From Fibrobacter succinogenes (lineage in GTDB: Bacteria; Fibrobacterota; Fibrobacteria; Fibrobacterales; Fibrobacteraceae), in NCBI GenBank assembly GCA_902762305.1, contig CACWNW010000017.1:1-64000 (forward strand): DNA of 64,000 nucleotides, read 5' to 3'. The position numbers and the translations under genes were made by a program. Below the pieces are notes generated by a model. It made no database searches. It had not been told where the DNA came from and saw nothing but the letters and a program-made list of their open reading frames with translations. Below are positions 32,507-42,110 of the stretch, one piece after another; position 1 is the first letter of the stretch, and every line of letters starts with the position of its first letter.

Positions 32507-33568
32507 TTATCTTGCATTTTCAAATTCATTTACCCACTCCTTGACCTTCGCCTGCAATAGTTTCTTGTCCGGCAGGTACAGCTCATAGGCGGAGGCGTAA
32601 ATATTCGCATCTTCGGGCAAAGTCAGCCTTACAAGGGTATCCTTCTTCTCCTTGCAAAGCAAAATGCCGATAGTCGGCTTTTCGAAATCCTGCTTTACAT
32701 ACCGGTCGTAGTAGTTTACGTACATCTGCATCTGGCCGAGATCCTGATGGGTCAACTTATCGACCTTCAAGTCAACGAGCACATAGCACTGCAACAGACG
32801 ATTGTACAAGACCAAGTCCACATAGTAGTTGTCCTCGTCAAAGGAGAAACGCTTCTGACGCGCTTCGAACAGGAATCCTTTCCCCAGTTCAAGCAGGAAA
32901 TCTTGCAATTTTCCGATGATAGCAGATTCCAGTTTCGATTCCGTATACGACATATCTGGTTTTAAGCCAACGAACTCCAGCGTCACCGGATTCTTGATGA
33001 TATCCTCCGGCTTTTCCACCACGTTGCCAACCCGTGCCAAACGGGCAACCTGCTCCTTGTCCCGGCTCAGCGCAAGACGCTCATACAGGCTTGAACCATA
33101 CTGCCGCTGCAACTCGCGAAAAGACCAGTTCCCGGAAGTGGCCTCTATCTCGTAAAAACGGCGTTCATCGGCATTTTTGATACGCATGAGCACCAGGTAA
33201 TGGGACCACGAAAGGGTGAATTCTGGCAAAACTTCAGATTGGGGCAACACTGTTGCCCCAATTTGCTGGGGACAATAAATACGATAAAAGAAGCGGCAAC
33301 GCTTGAGCGTATCAACAGTCCAGCCGCCTTCATAGCGCGAAATCAGTCGTTCAGAAAGATTCAACAGAATCTGCTTGCCATATTCCGCTCGATACTGACC
33401 TTTTTGCTCATCTTCTACGATTAATCGCCCAATCTGGTACTTCGTGTAAACCTCGGCGACATTCATTGCCGTGGCCACTCGCACGCGGGCCTGTTCAATC
33501 AAGTTCGAGACCTTGTTGAACAACGATTCCACCGCTTTTGCGGGGACATTCTCTTTCTTTTTAGCCAT
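32507..33568 (-). CDS. YhcG-type (DUF1016) PD-(D/E)XK nuclease
   Basis: The protein has 353 residues from the ATG at 33568, set by GGAGG 5 nt upstream. The N-terminal DUF1016 helical domain includes YTKYQIGRLIVEDEQKG and LNLSERLISRYEGGW; the C-terminal nuclease domain has FLFEARQKRFSFDEDNYYVDLVLYNRLLQCYVLVDLKVDKL. The catalytic pattern is Asp near residue 250 and D-x-K in VDLK near 267, where most relatives have ELK. YhcG proteins are linked with restriction systems and mobile elements; the target here is unknown. The neighbouring small gene may be co-transcribed. Confidence 0.9.
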   Translation of the reverse strand: MAKKKENVPAKAVESLFNKVSNLIEQARVRVATAMNVAEVYTKYQIGRLIVEDEQKGQYRAEYGKQILLNLSERLISRYEGGWTVDTLKRCRFFYRIYCPQQIGATVLPQSEVLPEFTLSWSHYLVLMRIKNADERRFYEIEATSGNWSFRELQRQYGSSLYERLALSRDKEQVARLARVGNVVEKPEDIIKNPVTLEFVGLKPDMSYTESKLESAIIGKLQDFLLELGKGFLFEARQKRFSFDEDNYYVDLVLYNRLLQCYVLVDLKVDKLTHQDLGQMQMYVNYYDRYVKQDFEKPTIGILLCKEKKDTLVRLTLPEDANIYASAYELYLPDKKLLQAKVKEWVNEFENAR

Positions 33569-33969
33569 TTTAGCCTCCATTTGCCGCATATTGCGGCTTG
33601 TTGATGTTAGAGGCGTCCCCTTTACTCCGAAATCCCGGAATAAAAAAAGACGCATTTCTCCATTAGACGGAAAAACACGTCGGGCATTAATGTACCTAAT
33701 ACCCCTAAAATTGGCAAGAGGGGCAAGAAAATTTTACAAGGCGTTCCCCGGCTCGGTTGGTCCCTGTCACCCTAGACTGTCATTCTGGAGCGTAGCGATA
33801 GAATCACGATAGCCCCCCCCTCTTCGCCGGGTCAGGCTATATTCTAGGGGCAATCGCCTACGCTTTCGCTTGCCGCTCGCCTCCTAGAACCAAGCCTCGC
33901 TACGCGAGTCTTGTCCCCAAGGGGTCACGCTTCGCAGGCTCACTATCCCTAACGCGAATGCGGGGATGA
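33569..33969. other. Structured non-coding region at the edge of the restriction operon
   Basis: 400 bp with no gene. It holds dispersed repeat copy 5, a run of eight C near 33812, an inverted pair TTCTAGG/CCTAGAA spanning about 33840-33890, and several short GC-rich inverted repeats up to about 33960. It looks like a patchwork left by insertions. Confidence 0.5.
33778..33807 (+). repeat. Dispersed intergenic repeat, copy 5
   Basis: TGTCATTCTGGAGCGTAGCG followed by ATAGAATCACG. Confidence 0.7.
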
Positions 33970-36159
33970 TTATTCTTTGCATGGAAGGTAATAGTATTCG
34001 TCTAATGGCGACTTCTGGATTCCTATTCGTTCTATGTCGCAATCGCCTAGAATGGCTCCGGTCAATTTCCTTCCATTGATAGTTCTCGGCAATTTGTGCG
34101 TTCTCCCGATCCCTTTAAATTCTAATACATCTCGTTTTACGGGATACGCAAAAAACCACTCATTGAACGCTTCAATCTCGTTATCTGTAAAAGTCGCCTC
34201 AGGCAGGTTGGCGATATTAATCGGGAAAATATCATTAGGGGTGATGTGAAAATATTCGCAATCCTGATTGATTTTGCTGAATAAATCCTCATCATAACAT
34301 CTAGATGAATCTGCAGGGTTACTTGAATCCCTTTCCAACGCCAAAATCAGGCATTGAACATCATGAGGTTTAAAAATTTTCCCTGCCAATGTGCGAAAAT
34401 GCTTGTTGACGAACAACTCTTCCGCTTCTTTGTAATTATGCGCATCGGCAAAACTATCCTTTTTAGGCCACACCGCCCAAAACACATATTTTTCATCAAG
34501 CAGTTTCAGAAAATTATCGCGGAACATTTTGCGAGCATTTGTTTTGAACTCTTCTCGGAGTCCGGAATACTTGCTGGTGTATGCTTTCAGCACATACAAG
34601 AAATTAACGTTATAGACTTGCAGCAAAAGCGTATCGCGGTCAAAAAGACGATTCTTGAAATGACGATTGCGATTTTTCCAAAGTTGTTTCTTGATATTCT
34701 TATTGCATTTTTCGTCATCATCATAGAATTCATCGGAATCTTTTACTTCCGCAATTAAATTATTCCGTTCGTTATCGGTGGCGCAGAAATAGTCATCTTC
34801 ATATTGCGATGGATTATCGTTGTAATCAGGCAAGTCACCACGAATAAAGAAGTTTGGCGTAACGCTATAGCCCTCCGTCAATTTATCACGATATCGAATA
34901 CCGTGATGATTTTTTTCGGGACTGTCGTAAAAATTATTTTCAACGTTAACATTGTTATTTTCGTTATCAACATATTCGGGACTAAAGAAATCTTGTATTA
35001 CATTCTTGGCATACGTGAACTGTTTTGCAATTGATTGACCCTTGATATCGTTTGGATCTTGATAATACTTACTGTCACCTATGTGCCAAATCTGTTCAGA
35101 ATTTTCACTCGCAAAAATCAACGACTTTTCTTTATAGAGGTGGTCAATGATTTTTCCGTCACTATTCTTTTTTAATTTCGCAGCTTCAGGATCGCCAATC
35201 AATTCGTCAATCATCGCTTCAAATACGTTATTGAACGAATTGGCAATCAGGTATTCCTGAACATTATTGTTCTTGTTTTTGTAGCAAGCCCCCCAACGGA
35301 AAAACGCTTCCATAATGTTGTATAGTTTAAGGAGCCTATCTTCAAAATACTTGTACTTGATTTTCTTGAGTTCGCGCAGCCCTCGTTCGTTTTCTAGAAG
35401 GCGTTCCATCTCGTTCATCTTGAGCGGCTGATAGAACTCGCTTTGCGGCATTGTATAGCCGAATTTATCCTGGATGAACCTCATCGCAGAGAAATACAAG
35501 ACCAAGAGGCGATCGTCTAAATCAAACACCTTGGCCTTTTTTACAAGGTCCATGTATATCGGCACTCCATCTTGAATAAACGGGATTTTTTTATTTACCG
35601 TACGTTGCCAATTTATCTTGTGATTCCCGCTATGTTTATTTTTCGCAACAAAGACAAAAAGAGATTGATTCTTTTTATAGAAAAGCTCCATACTACTCAT
35701 AATATCAAGTAGCGTGGCATAACGGTCATTTTTCTTGAAATTTCGGGATTCCGATTGTGGCGGTGTTGCCACCCCGTTATCTTTTTTGCTATCACTATTT
35801 TTATTGTACTTGTCTATGGCAGAATAAAGCCAAAGCGAAATGGACGAAAAGAATTTTCGCTGTATACCGCTGATGCTTAGATCTTCTTCTTTTTGATTAC
35901 CAAAACAATCTTCCCCTTTGGGGTCAATTTCTTCACCAAAGGCCTTTTTCCCATTCTCATCTAAGAACACCTTGGGCAGCACAAAGACGGGTTGGCCATT
36001 GTAAAAGCAATAACCAACGCCGTTAATCTTTACGCCATCTTTCGTCGTTTCTGTATTGAAGCCACTTTTGCTACGGTATTTTAATTCACCTTCGCCATGT
36101 CCAATGACTTTTTTCAGAAATTTGAAATCGTAGGGATGTTCTTCGAAAAGAAAAATCAT
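33970..36159 (-). CDS. LlaJI-type restriction subunit with PD-(D/E)XK nuclease (McrC position)
   Basis: A 729-residue protein, the last gene of the restriction operon, starting 21 nt after the McrB-like gene. Residues about 335-385 carry a PD-(D/E)XK-like core: IIDHLYKEK gives the first Asp and QIWHIGDSKYYQ gives D-x-K, followed by QSIAKQFTYAKNVI, a pattern I associate with LlaJI-family nucleases. YRDKLTEGYSVTPNFFIRGDLP is a second conserved stretch. The C-terminal 200 residues are not recognised. By analogy with McrBC, this subunit cuts DNA while the McrB-like motor translocates. Very AT-rich. Confidence 0.8.
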   Translation of the reverse strand: MIFLFEEHPYDFKFLKKVIGHGEGELKYRSKSGFNTETTKDGVKINGVGYCFYNGQPVFVLPKVFLDENGKKAFGEEIDPKGEDCFGNQKEEDLSISGIQRKFFSSISLWLYSAIDKYNKNSDSKKDNGVATPPQSESRNFKKNDRYATLLDIMSSMELFYKKNQSLFVFVAKNKHSGNHKINWQRTVNKKIPFIQDGVPIYMDLVKKAKVFDLDDRLLVLYFSAMRFIQDKFGYTMPQSEFYQPLKMNEMERLLENERGLRELKKIKYKYFEDRLLKLYNIMEAFFRWGACYKNKNNNVQEYLIANSFNNVFEAMIDELIGDPEAAKLKKNSDGKIIDHLYKEKSLIFASENSEQIWHIGDSKYYQDPNDIKGQSIAKQFTYAKNVIQDFFSPEYVDNENNNVNVENNFYDSPEKNHHGIRYRDKLTEGYSVTPNFFIRGDLPDYNDNPSQYEDDYFCATDNERNNLIAEVKDSDEFYDDDEKCNKNIKKQLWKNRNRHFKNRLFDRDTLLLQVYNVNFLYVLKAYTSKYSGLREEFKTNARKMFRDNFLKLLDEKYVFWAVWPKKDSFADAHNYKEAEELFVNKHFRTLAGKIFKPHDVQCLILALERDSSNPADSSRCYDEDLFSKINQDCEYFHITPNDIFPINIANLPEATFTDNEIEAFNEWFFAYPVKRDVLEFKGIGRTHKLPRTINGRKLTGAILGDCDIERIGIQKSPLDEYYYLPCKE

Positions 36160-36180
36160 GCAACAAGCCTATCGTAATGC

Positions 36181-38184
36181 TTATTGTGCTGGGTTCGGTT
36201 CTTCCGCAGGAGCGGGCTCGGCAGCGGCAGCATTAGCACCCTGTTCACCTTGCTGAGGAGGAGGAGCATTCTGGTCTACAACGTCCAGATTAGACATGAT
36301 TTTTGCTATACGGTCTTTTTGGTCAACTTCACTTCCTTCAAAAAGCATTTGGAAGGTCAACGTTTTATCTTGATTTCCTTCAAGTTTGAAATGGAACACC
36401 TTTTCTGCGTCTTTATTACCTTCTTCATCTTTGTATACGGAATCCCAAAGGTAGAACAGAACCTTGGAGCGGAATTCCTTATAATCCACAGAATGCTTAA
36501 TGAAGAATTCGCCCATCTGCTTGTCTTCACTTCTAGTCACTTTGCTGATATTTGCATTTACGGCTTTCAAGAAGTCAAGCCACATATAGCGGAAATTTCC
36601 TACAGAAATATCAAATTGATCGGCGTTCCATTCTGCACCACATGTCGCATCTCTTTCGTATTTGATCGGGACATACTCCCAGTCAAAGCGACGCTTGAAC
36701 GCACTGTCCATGGGAAATAGCGACTGATCGCTAGTATTCATTGTAGCGAGTATGTTGAAGTTCGGAGGAAGTGCAATTTTGCAGAAATCATCGTCCGTGT
36801 GTTCTTCTCCTTGCACTGAACTATCCCATTCCTGAATTCTATTCTTGTATTTATTCCAAGCATCCTCTACGTCTGTATTATTTTTCAATTCATTTTCAAT
36901 GTATTTTGCAAAGTCCGAGTCAACATCTATCGGGTATGCGGAATGACCGCATTCTCTATCAAGTAGCTGGAATATGTCGCCAAAAATCTGGGCACAATTT
37001 CCTCGATTTATTTCTTCAATTACCAAATAAACCTTTTCCCCTATAGCATTTCGATCCTGAGCGGTCGCGATAAGATACTCGACCCATGCCTTTACATAGG
37101 CTTTTGCAAAAAACTGTGGAGCAAATTTATAAGTAATGACAATTCTATCGTTTTCGTCCTCTACAGGGGGATGCTCAGTTTCGTTGAGATGATTGGAATG
37201 AGGCATCGGCTTGTAAGCACCTACGAATTGTGCATAATCATAATCAGGATGGAATGTCGTGCGAAATTTAAATTCCTTGTTTACGTTTTTCAAACCACAT
37301 CCATTTTCAGGATCATCAATTTTATAAGATTTGCCTGTGCCGGGAGCGCCATAGAAAATTTTTTGCATAATATTGCCTACCACGTCTTCGTTTTCTTCAG
37401 ATTCTTCAATTTCTACCGGAAGATTTTCCGTTATAGGATTTTCGTGTGTAACTTTATAGATTAAGTAATCTCTAAATTGCTTTAAAGCCCTAGATCTAAA
37501 TCCTACATTATCTGTATTGTTTCGGTAAAGAAATTCCTGATCTTCAAGAAGCGTTGTTAAAAGATTGTTTATTTCTTCTATACTTGTAATGTCATAAATG
37601 CTTTCAATATGAGTCCATCTATCTGGAGCATAATCAAATAAGCGATCACATCTTATAAAATTCAAATAATTAGCAATAGCTCCAGTTGTTAGCCTGGCAC
37701 CAGTTCTTACACTTCGGGCGACATTGGTAAGATAAGTTCTATAATCTTCTTTGACGGCGTTTCGATTGTGCTCTCTTTGTTGTCGTTTAATTTCGTTAAT
37801 TTCTTCTTCTGTAATAGGCGTTAATTCACCAAGTGCGTGATTTCGCATAGAAAGCAAAACAATATGCTTTCTATTGCGAACTCTTGTATAAAAAATAGAA
37901 GGTGTTAAACACAAAAGGGATTCTATTACAGAACGAGTACTTCCGCTACCACCCAAAGTCGACTCGATATCTAAGGGCTCAATATCTTGCAATGCATCTA
38001 GAATTCTTTTTATATGATTGATTGATACAGGGACTTCATTATTGTCTCTTAAGACTTTGATTTCATCATTAGTGACGTTTAATAATGTATATGAACCTGT
38101 CGGTGTTGTTGCTGAGGGCACATATGAATATTGCCTATTAGTTTCTAATTGTGCCAACTGTTGAATAAATTCCTCGTAGGTCAT
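36181..38184 (-). CDS. McrB-like AAA+ motor subunit (LlaJI R1 type)
   Basis: A 667-residue protein. The N-terminal 270 residues are expected to recognise DNA but match no domain I can name. The AAA+ core has Walker A FYGAPGTGKSY near residue 281, Walker B VYLVIEEINRGNCAQIFGDIFQLLDR near 388, and the McrB-type sensor ATMNTSDQSLFPMDSAFKRRFD near 483. McrB-class motors use GTP or ATP to drive a partner nuclease. A Pro/Ala/Gln-rich tail ends the protein. The ATG overlaps the stop of the second methyltransferase (ATGA) and has GGAGG 4 nt upstream, so translation is tightly coupled. Confidence 0.9.
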   Translation of the reverse strand: MTYEEFIQQLAQLETNRQYSYVPSATTPTGSYTLLNVTNDEIKVLRDNNEVPVSINHIKRILDALQDIEPLDIESTLGGSGSTRSVIESLLCLTPSIFYTRVRNRKHIVLLSMRNHALGELTPITEEEINEIKRQQREHNRNAVKEDYRTYLTNVARSVRTGARLTTGAIANYLNFIRCDRLFDYAPDRWTHIESIYDITSIEEINNLLTTLLEDQEFLYRNNTDNVGFRSRALKQFRDYLIYKVTHENPITENLPVEIEESEENEDVVGNIMQKIFYGAPGTGKSYKIDDPENGCGLKNVNKEFKFRTTFHPDYDYAQFVGAYKPMPHSNHLNETEHPPVEDENDRIVITYKFAPQFFAKAYVKAWVEYLIATAQDRNAIGEKVYLVIEEINRGNCAQIFGDIFQLLDRECGHSAYPIDVDSDFAKYIENELKNNTDVEDAWNKYKNRIQEWDSSVQGEEHTDDDFCKIALPPNFNILATMNTSDQSLFPMDSAFKRRFDWEYVPIKYERDATCGAEWNADQFDISVGNFRYMWLDFLKAVNANISKVTRSEDKQMGEFFIKHSVDYKEFRSKVLFYLWDSVYKDEEGNKDAEKVFHFKLEGNQDKTLTFQMLFEGSEVDQKDRIAKIMSNLDVVDQNAPPPQQGEQGANAAAAEPAPAEEPNPAQ

Positions 38185-39284
38185 AAGTCCTCCAAAAATT
38201 CTTTAATTGTTTCTGCCATTCCCTTACCCATTAGATAAGGAACGCCATTCCCAACAGTTTTGAATTTTGCCGTTAAGGTCATTTCAGGAGGCAATGCAAA
38301 TTCCTTAGGCAGAGACTGTATCGCCAATGTTTCTGCAACAGAAAGGCGCCGTTCTTTATAAGGATGAAGATGAACTTCATTATTGCCATATGCAGCCGTA
38401 GGCGAATATCTCCATCGATGTAAGCGTTTATAGCATTTCTTGGAAACATCACCCTCTTTTATCACTTTCATTTTTGCTAAACCAGCTTTAGGCTGAAGGA
38501 ATTCATCCCCATTGGGGTGGTTCAATACATCATTTTTCTTAAACCAATACTCTACCGTTAGTTCTGGAATGATATTCTTTGGCTGATTGAGCTTTCCATC
38601 TTTTTGAAAAATATCTTCCGTAGGCCATTTGCATTTTTGAATATCTTCCATCGAATAAATCAATTTCGATTCCCATGGGAAATTCAAAATTTCATTTCCT
38701 TTTTTATTTTTCGATTGCAAAAATTTTTTTTTCATCCCAAAAAGAAGGATTCTATCTCTGTCTTGCGGCGCCCCAAATTCTAACGAATTTGTAAGTCGCT
38801 CTGTCGTGCAATATCCCGCAGCATGCAATATCTTTTTTAAGTCCTCAAAATAGGCCCTATGACGAGCCGTCCGCCAAAGTCCTTTCACGTTTTCAAACAA
38901 AAAGAAATCTGGATTAAATGTCACAATAGAATTCACATAGGACAAAGATAATTTACCGTTATCTCCTTCTTTTCCTTTGTTTTTTCCTGCAACAGAAAAA
39001 TCGGGGCATGGCGGGCCTCCAACAAATCCTGTCAAGGCATCCTTTTTACTTACGCATACAAAATCCTTTAGTTCCTTTTTCCGATTGTCGAGAAAATCAT
39101 TGATGTCGTTGTTCTGATAACCGAATTCTGGCTTGTCTAATTTCATTTGCTCGCGAGAATACTGATACGCATTCATAAATGACGGCAAATATTCGTTGAC
39201 AAACTTTATATCATAACCCGATTGTTCAAAACCGAGATCAAGAAAACCAGAACCAGCAAAGAAGGAGAAAATATTTGGCTTCAT
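38181..39284 (-). CDS. DNA C5-cytosine methyltransferase 2
   Basis: The protein has 367 residues from the ATG at 39284; the frame extends to 39368 but those codons overlap the ATPase gene. Motif I is FSFFAGSGFLDLGFE at the N-terminus, motif IV GGPPCPDFS near 91 (catalytic Cys), motif VI FENVKG near 130, motif VIII FGAPQDRDRILLFG, and motif X VGNGVPYLMG at the end. The target-recognition part lies between VIII and IX. Paired with methyltransferase 1, it would protect the second strand of an asymmetric site, as in LlaJI. Confidence 0.93.
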   Translation of the reverse strand: MKPNIFSFFAGSGFLDLGFEQSGYDIKFVNEYLPSFMNAYQYSREQMKLDKPEFGYQNNDINDFLDNRKKELKDFVCVSKKDALTGFVGGPPCPDFSVAGKNKGKEGDNGKLSLSYVNSIVTFNPDFFLFENVKGLWRTARHRAYFEDLKKILHAAGYCTTERLTNSLEFGAPQDRDRILLFGMKKKFLQSKNKKGNEILNFPWESKLIYSMEDIQKCKWPTEDIFQKDGKLNQPKNIIPELTVEYWFKKNDVLNHPNGDEFLQPKAGLAKMKVIKEGDVSKKCYKRLHRWRYSPTAAYGNNEVHLHPYKERRLSVAETLAIQSLPKEFALPPEMTLTAKFKTVGNGVPYLMGKGMAETIKEFLEDL

Positions 39285-39295
39285 ATAATTTTTCA

Positions 39296-41080
39296 CTAAC
39301 CTACAATTCCCTTTAAAATAGTAACTATTTCCTGCATTATTGCATTCGATTCTGGAATTGCATTGCAAAGTTTCTTATGATAGGAGAATATATCATTGGC
39401 AGAAACCTCGCCCCCGATATCCTCTTTTGCCCAATCTGCAATAGCTTTCTTGTATGGGTCCTTTTTTGATTCATCTATTTCAGTATGAGGTGATTTTTCA
39501 GAACATTTCCAGAGAATTTCTTCAGGAGTTCTCATCGGAAGAAATTTGCAATTAGATTTCAGGAAATCTAAAAATTTCTTTTTTTCTATAGTTAACTGCT
39601 CGTTTTCTTTGCCTGAATCAGCGACAAAACCTAAATCCTTTGATTTTACTCCCGTAATATCTAAAATAATCTGGTCTAATTCACTTTCAGCGACATCTTT
39701 GCCAGCTGGCATGTCTCTTTTTTGATCACCATCTAAGACTAGATATGTTTTTGAAACATTTAATCGAGAAAGAACTACTGCTTCCTGAAAAATGTTCTTT
39801 GCACCACCGGGATGAGAAATAACGTTAAGAGAGGCTGCTGCTCGGGTATTATATATTTTCAACGCCTTTTCTACTAATAGGCTAGCTGATCGATCTTCAA
39901 CGACTATTTTTTTCTTTTCTGTATTTGTGTGACCAATATATTGGAAGGCAATACTTGCAGGAACATCTTGAATAGGAATGAACTTATTTTGAGCCGTTTG
40001 ATTCATAACCACAATGGCTTCAGGGGGCAACTCTTCAACTATCGCCGGGCTATGAGTGCTAATAACTACTTGCAGACCCTTTTCACGAACTTTTTCCAAT
40101 ATATAGTTCAATAATCTTTTTTGAGCACCAGGATGTAACGAGACCTCTGGTTCGTCAAGAAGCAGTAAAGTTCCTGGTTGCGCTTCGAATATCTTGTGAA
40201 CAAGTTTTGCTACAGCCGATTCTCCACTACCAGCAAAAGCTTCGGAATAGTTTCCCGAAAATAATTCATCACCTACTCCTTGTGAAAAATAAACACTTGT
40301 TCCCCATTTGCCATAGAATTGATGCTCTATAATCTTGACAGAACTGTATTGCTTGTCAAGGATATCCGACAAAATTAAAAGCTCTGCATCTGTTAAATTA
40401 ATAGGGGACTTAAACTTAATTTGTCCTCTATACTTAAAACTTGGGTCTAGCGAGCCGTTTAACGCATCTTTCAAATACCTAGAATAAAAACGAATGTAAT
40501 CTTGCTTTGTTTTTAATTTTCTTCCCCAGGGAGCATCTTCGAAATAGAAATATTTGTCAAATGCGGATATTTCTTCACGAAAATCAATATACTCAACTTT
40601 TCGGGTCGTACCTGGCCATCGAGTCTTATATTTGCTCTTCTGTCCTGGATCTGAAAATTTTTTCATGCCATGGCGAAGTACTGGACGAGAAGGTTCCCAA
40701 TAATCAGGCCCCTTACTATTAGAGCGAACATTTAGCACTTCTACTAATTCTGAAATATCGCTATTATAATAGCTATACCAGAAAGAGGGCATGTTACCCT
40801 TTGAATCCTTTTCTTTTATAGGATCAACACTTGTAGAAAACCATCGCTGAGAAAGAGATTCTCCTTCAGAAACTTTTTCTAAGGCTTGCAAAACAGAACT
40901 TTTACCACAACCATTTTCACCTACCAAAACAGTCAACGGAAATTTAAACTCTATTTTAGATGCGGGGAATAACCCTTTAAAATAGGGAAAATGAATATCT
41001 GTAATGTAATCTTTAAAAAGATTGTACCTAATTTCTTCTTTGAAGAGTCCCTTTATATTCTGAATCAATTTACTGTTCAC
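39296..41080 (-). CDS. OLD-like ATPase with Toprim-type region, inside the restriction operon
   Basis: A 594-residue protein starting at a GTG (41080) with a strong GGAGGTGA site that lies inside the end of methyltransferase 1; the genes overlap by 11 bp. The N-terminal ABC-type ATPase has Walker A VLVGENGCGKSS near 53, Walker B LLLLDEPEVSLHPGAQ near 305 and a conserved His in STHSPAIVEELPP. From about 395 a Toprim-like nuclease region follows (IVVEDRSASLLVEKAL, then YLVLDGDQK near 445). This is the OLD-family layout known from overcoming-lysogenisation-defect nucleases and GajA. Its position between two methyltransferases is unusual. It may sense damage or act as a second nuclease. Confidence 0.85.
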   Translation of the reverse strand: MNSKLIQNIKGLFKEEIRYNLFKDYITDIHFPYFKGLFPASKIEFKFPLTVLVGENGCGKSSVLQALEKVSEGESLSQRWFSTSVDPIKEKDSKGNMPSFWYSYYNSDISELVEVLNVRSNSKGPDYWEPSRPVLRHGMKKFSDPGQKSKYKTRWPGTTRKVEYIDFREEISAFDKYFYFEDAPWGRKLKTKQDYIRFYSRYLKDALNGSLDPSFKYRGQIKFKSPINLTDAELLILSDILDKQYSSVKIIEHQFYGKWGTSVYFSQGVGDELFSGNYSEAFAGSGESAVAKLVHKIFEAQPGTLLLLDEPEVSLHPGAQKRLLNYILEKVREKGLQVVISTHSPAIVEELPPEAIVVMNQTAQNKFIPIQDVPASIAFQYIGHTNTEKKKIVVEDRSASLLVEKALKIYNTRAAASLNVISHPGGAKNIFQEAVVLSRLNVSKTYLVLDGDQKRDMPAGKDVAESELDQIILDITGVKSKDLGFVADSGKENEQLTIEKKKFLDFLKSNCKFLPMRTPEEILWKCSEKSPHTEIDESKKDPYKKAIADWAKEDIGGEVSANDIFSYHKKLCNAIPESNAIMQEIVTILKGIVG

Positions 41081-42110
41081 AAATCACCTCCCCAATTTTT
41101 TTTGCAAACGCAGGAGGAACGGCATTGCCGATAAGTTTTGCCGCGGTAACAATGCTTGTTGTGCAGAATTTATAATTTGAGGGGAACGATTGAAGTGTAG
41201 CGCCTTCGCGAATAGAAAGGCCTCGATTTTCTTGAGGATGTGCAAAACGCCCGTTTGAAATGCTATAGAACTTTGTCGTGATTGTTGGCGCAGGCTTATC
41301 CCAATACATGCGTCCGTAAACATCTAGGAAGGAAGAGTCTTTTCCCTTATAGCAAGGCAACTGCAGATCTGGGTCATCTTTCCAACAAAGTCGTGTTCCG
41401 CCATTCTTTTTAGTCTTTGCAAGGCGTTTGAGATTTTTTTCGCTCAATTTCATTGTAGAATGGAACCGTTCAGTAGAATCAACAAATCCGGCAGGGATTT
41501 CTTTGAACCCGTGTTCTGATCCCAGAACATCGCGGACGTTCAATGCATTCTCAACATGTTCCGGCAAATGCAATTTCCTCTCAAGGCGTGTGGCAATCAA
41601 CGAAAAACGACGACGATTTTGCGGAACACCATAGTCCTTCATGTTCACAACTTCCTTAACAATGTTTGTATAGCCTTTTTTGCGTAATCTGCGCAAAAAT
41701 TCAGGCAGCACTGTTTTCTTGTTGTCAAGAATGCCCGGAACATTTTCAACAAGGACGAACCCCGGATTGTAGTAGTCGATAAACTTCCAGAACTTGAGTA
41801 AAAGTCCCTTGGATTTTTTAGACTTTTCCTTGGAAGAGCGAATAAGACTGTAGTATTGGCAAGGGCTGCATCCCACCAAAATCAGATGGTCATCATCTTT
41901 TTGGACACCTAGTTCTGTTTCGAAATAGGATTCATCCAATTTGCCAACATCTGCATTGATAAACTTTGTCTTGGGATTGTTTGCAACGTAGGTCGCTTCG
42001 GCATCTGGGTCAAAATCGACCCCTGCGACAACATCAATACCCGCCTGACGAAGGCCGTATGTCATGCCACCTCCGCCGCAAAAAAAGTCGATTGCGCGAT
42101 ACTTTGCCAT
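41070..42110 (-). CDS. DNA C5-cytosine methyltransferase 1
   Basis: The protein has 346 residues from the ATG at 42110 (AGGA 6 nt upstream), where the family start AKYRAIDFFCGGGGMTYGL lies; the frame reaches 42167 but has no good site there. Motif IV VGCSPCQYYS near 82 holds the catalytic Cys, motif VI VLVENVPG near 123, motif VIII DYGVPQNRRRFSLIA, motif IX TITTKFYSISNGRFAHP and motif X IGNAVPPAFAKKIG at the end. It is not closely similar to methyltransferase 2, as expected if the two strands of the site differ. It is the first gene of the operon. Confidence 0.95.
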   Translation of the reverse strand: MAKYRAIDFFCGGGGMTYGLRQAGIDVVAGVDFDPDAEATYVANNPKTKFINADVGKLDESYFETELGVQKDDDHLILVGCSPCQYYSLIRSSKEKSKKSKGLLLKFWKFIDYYNPGFVLVENVPGILDNKKTVLPEFLRRLRKKGYTNIVKEVVNMKDYGVPQNRRRFSLIATRLERKLHLPEHVENALNVRDVLGSEHGFKEIPAGFVDSTERFHSTMKLSEKNLKRLAKTKKNGGTRLCWKDDPDLQLPCYKGKDSSFLDVYGRMYWDKPAPTITTKFYSISNGRFAHPQENRGLSIREGATLQSFPSNYKFCTTSIVTAAKLIGNAVPPAFAKKIGEVICEQ

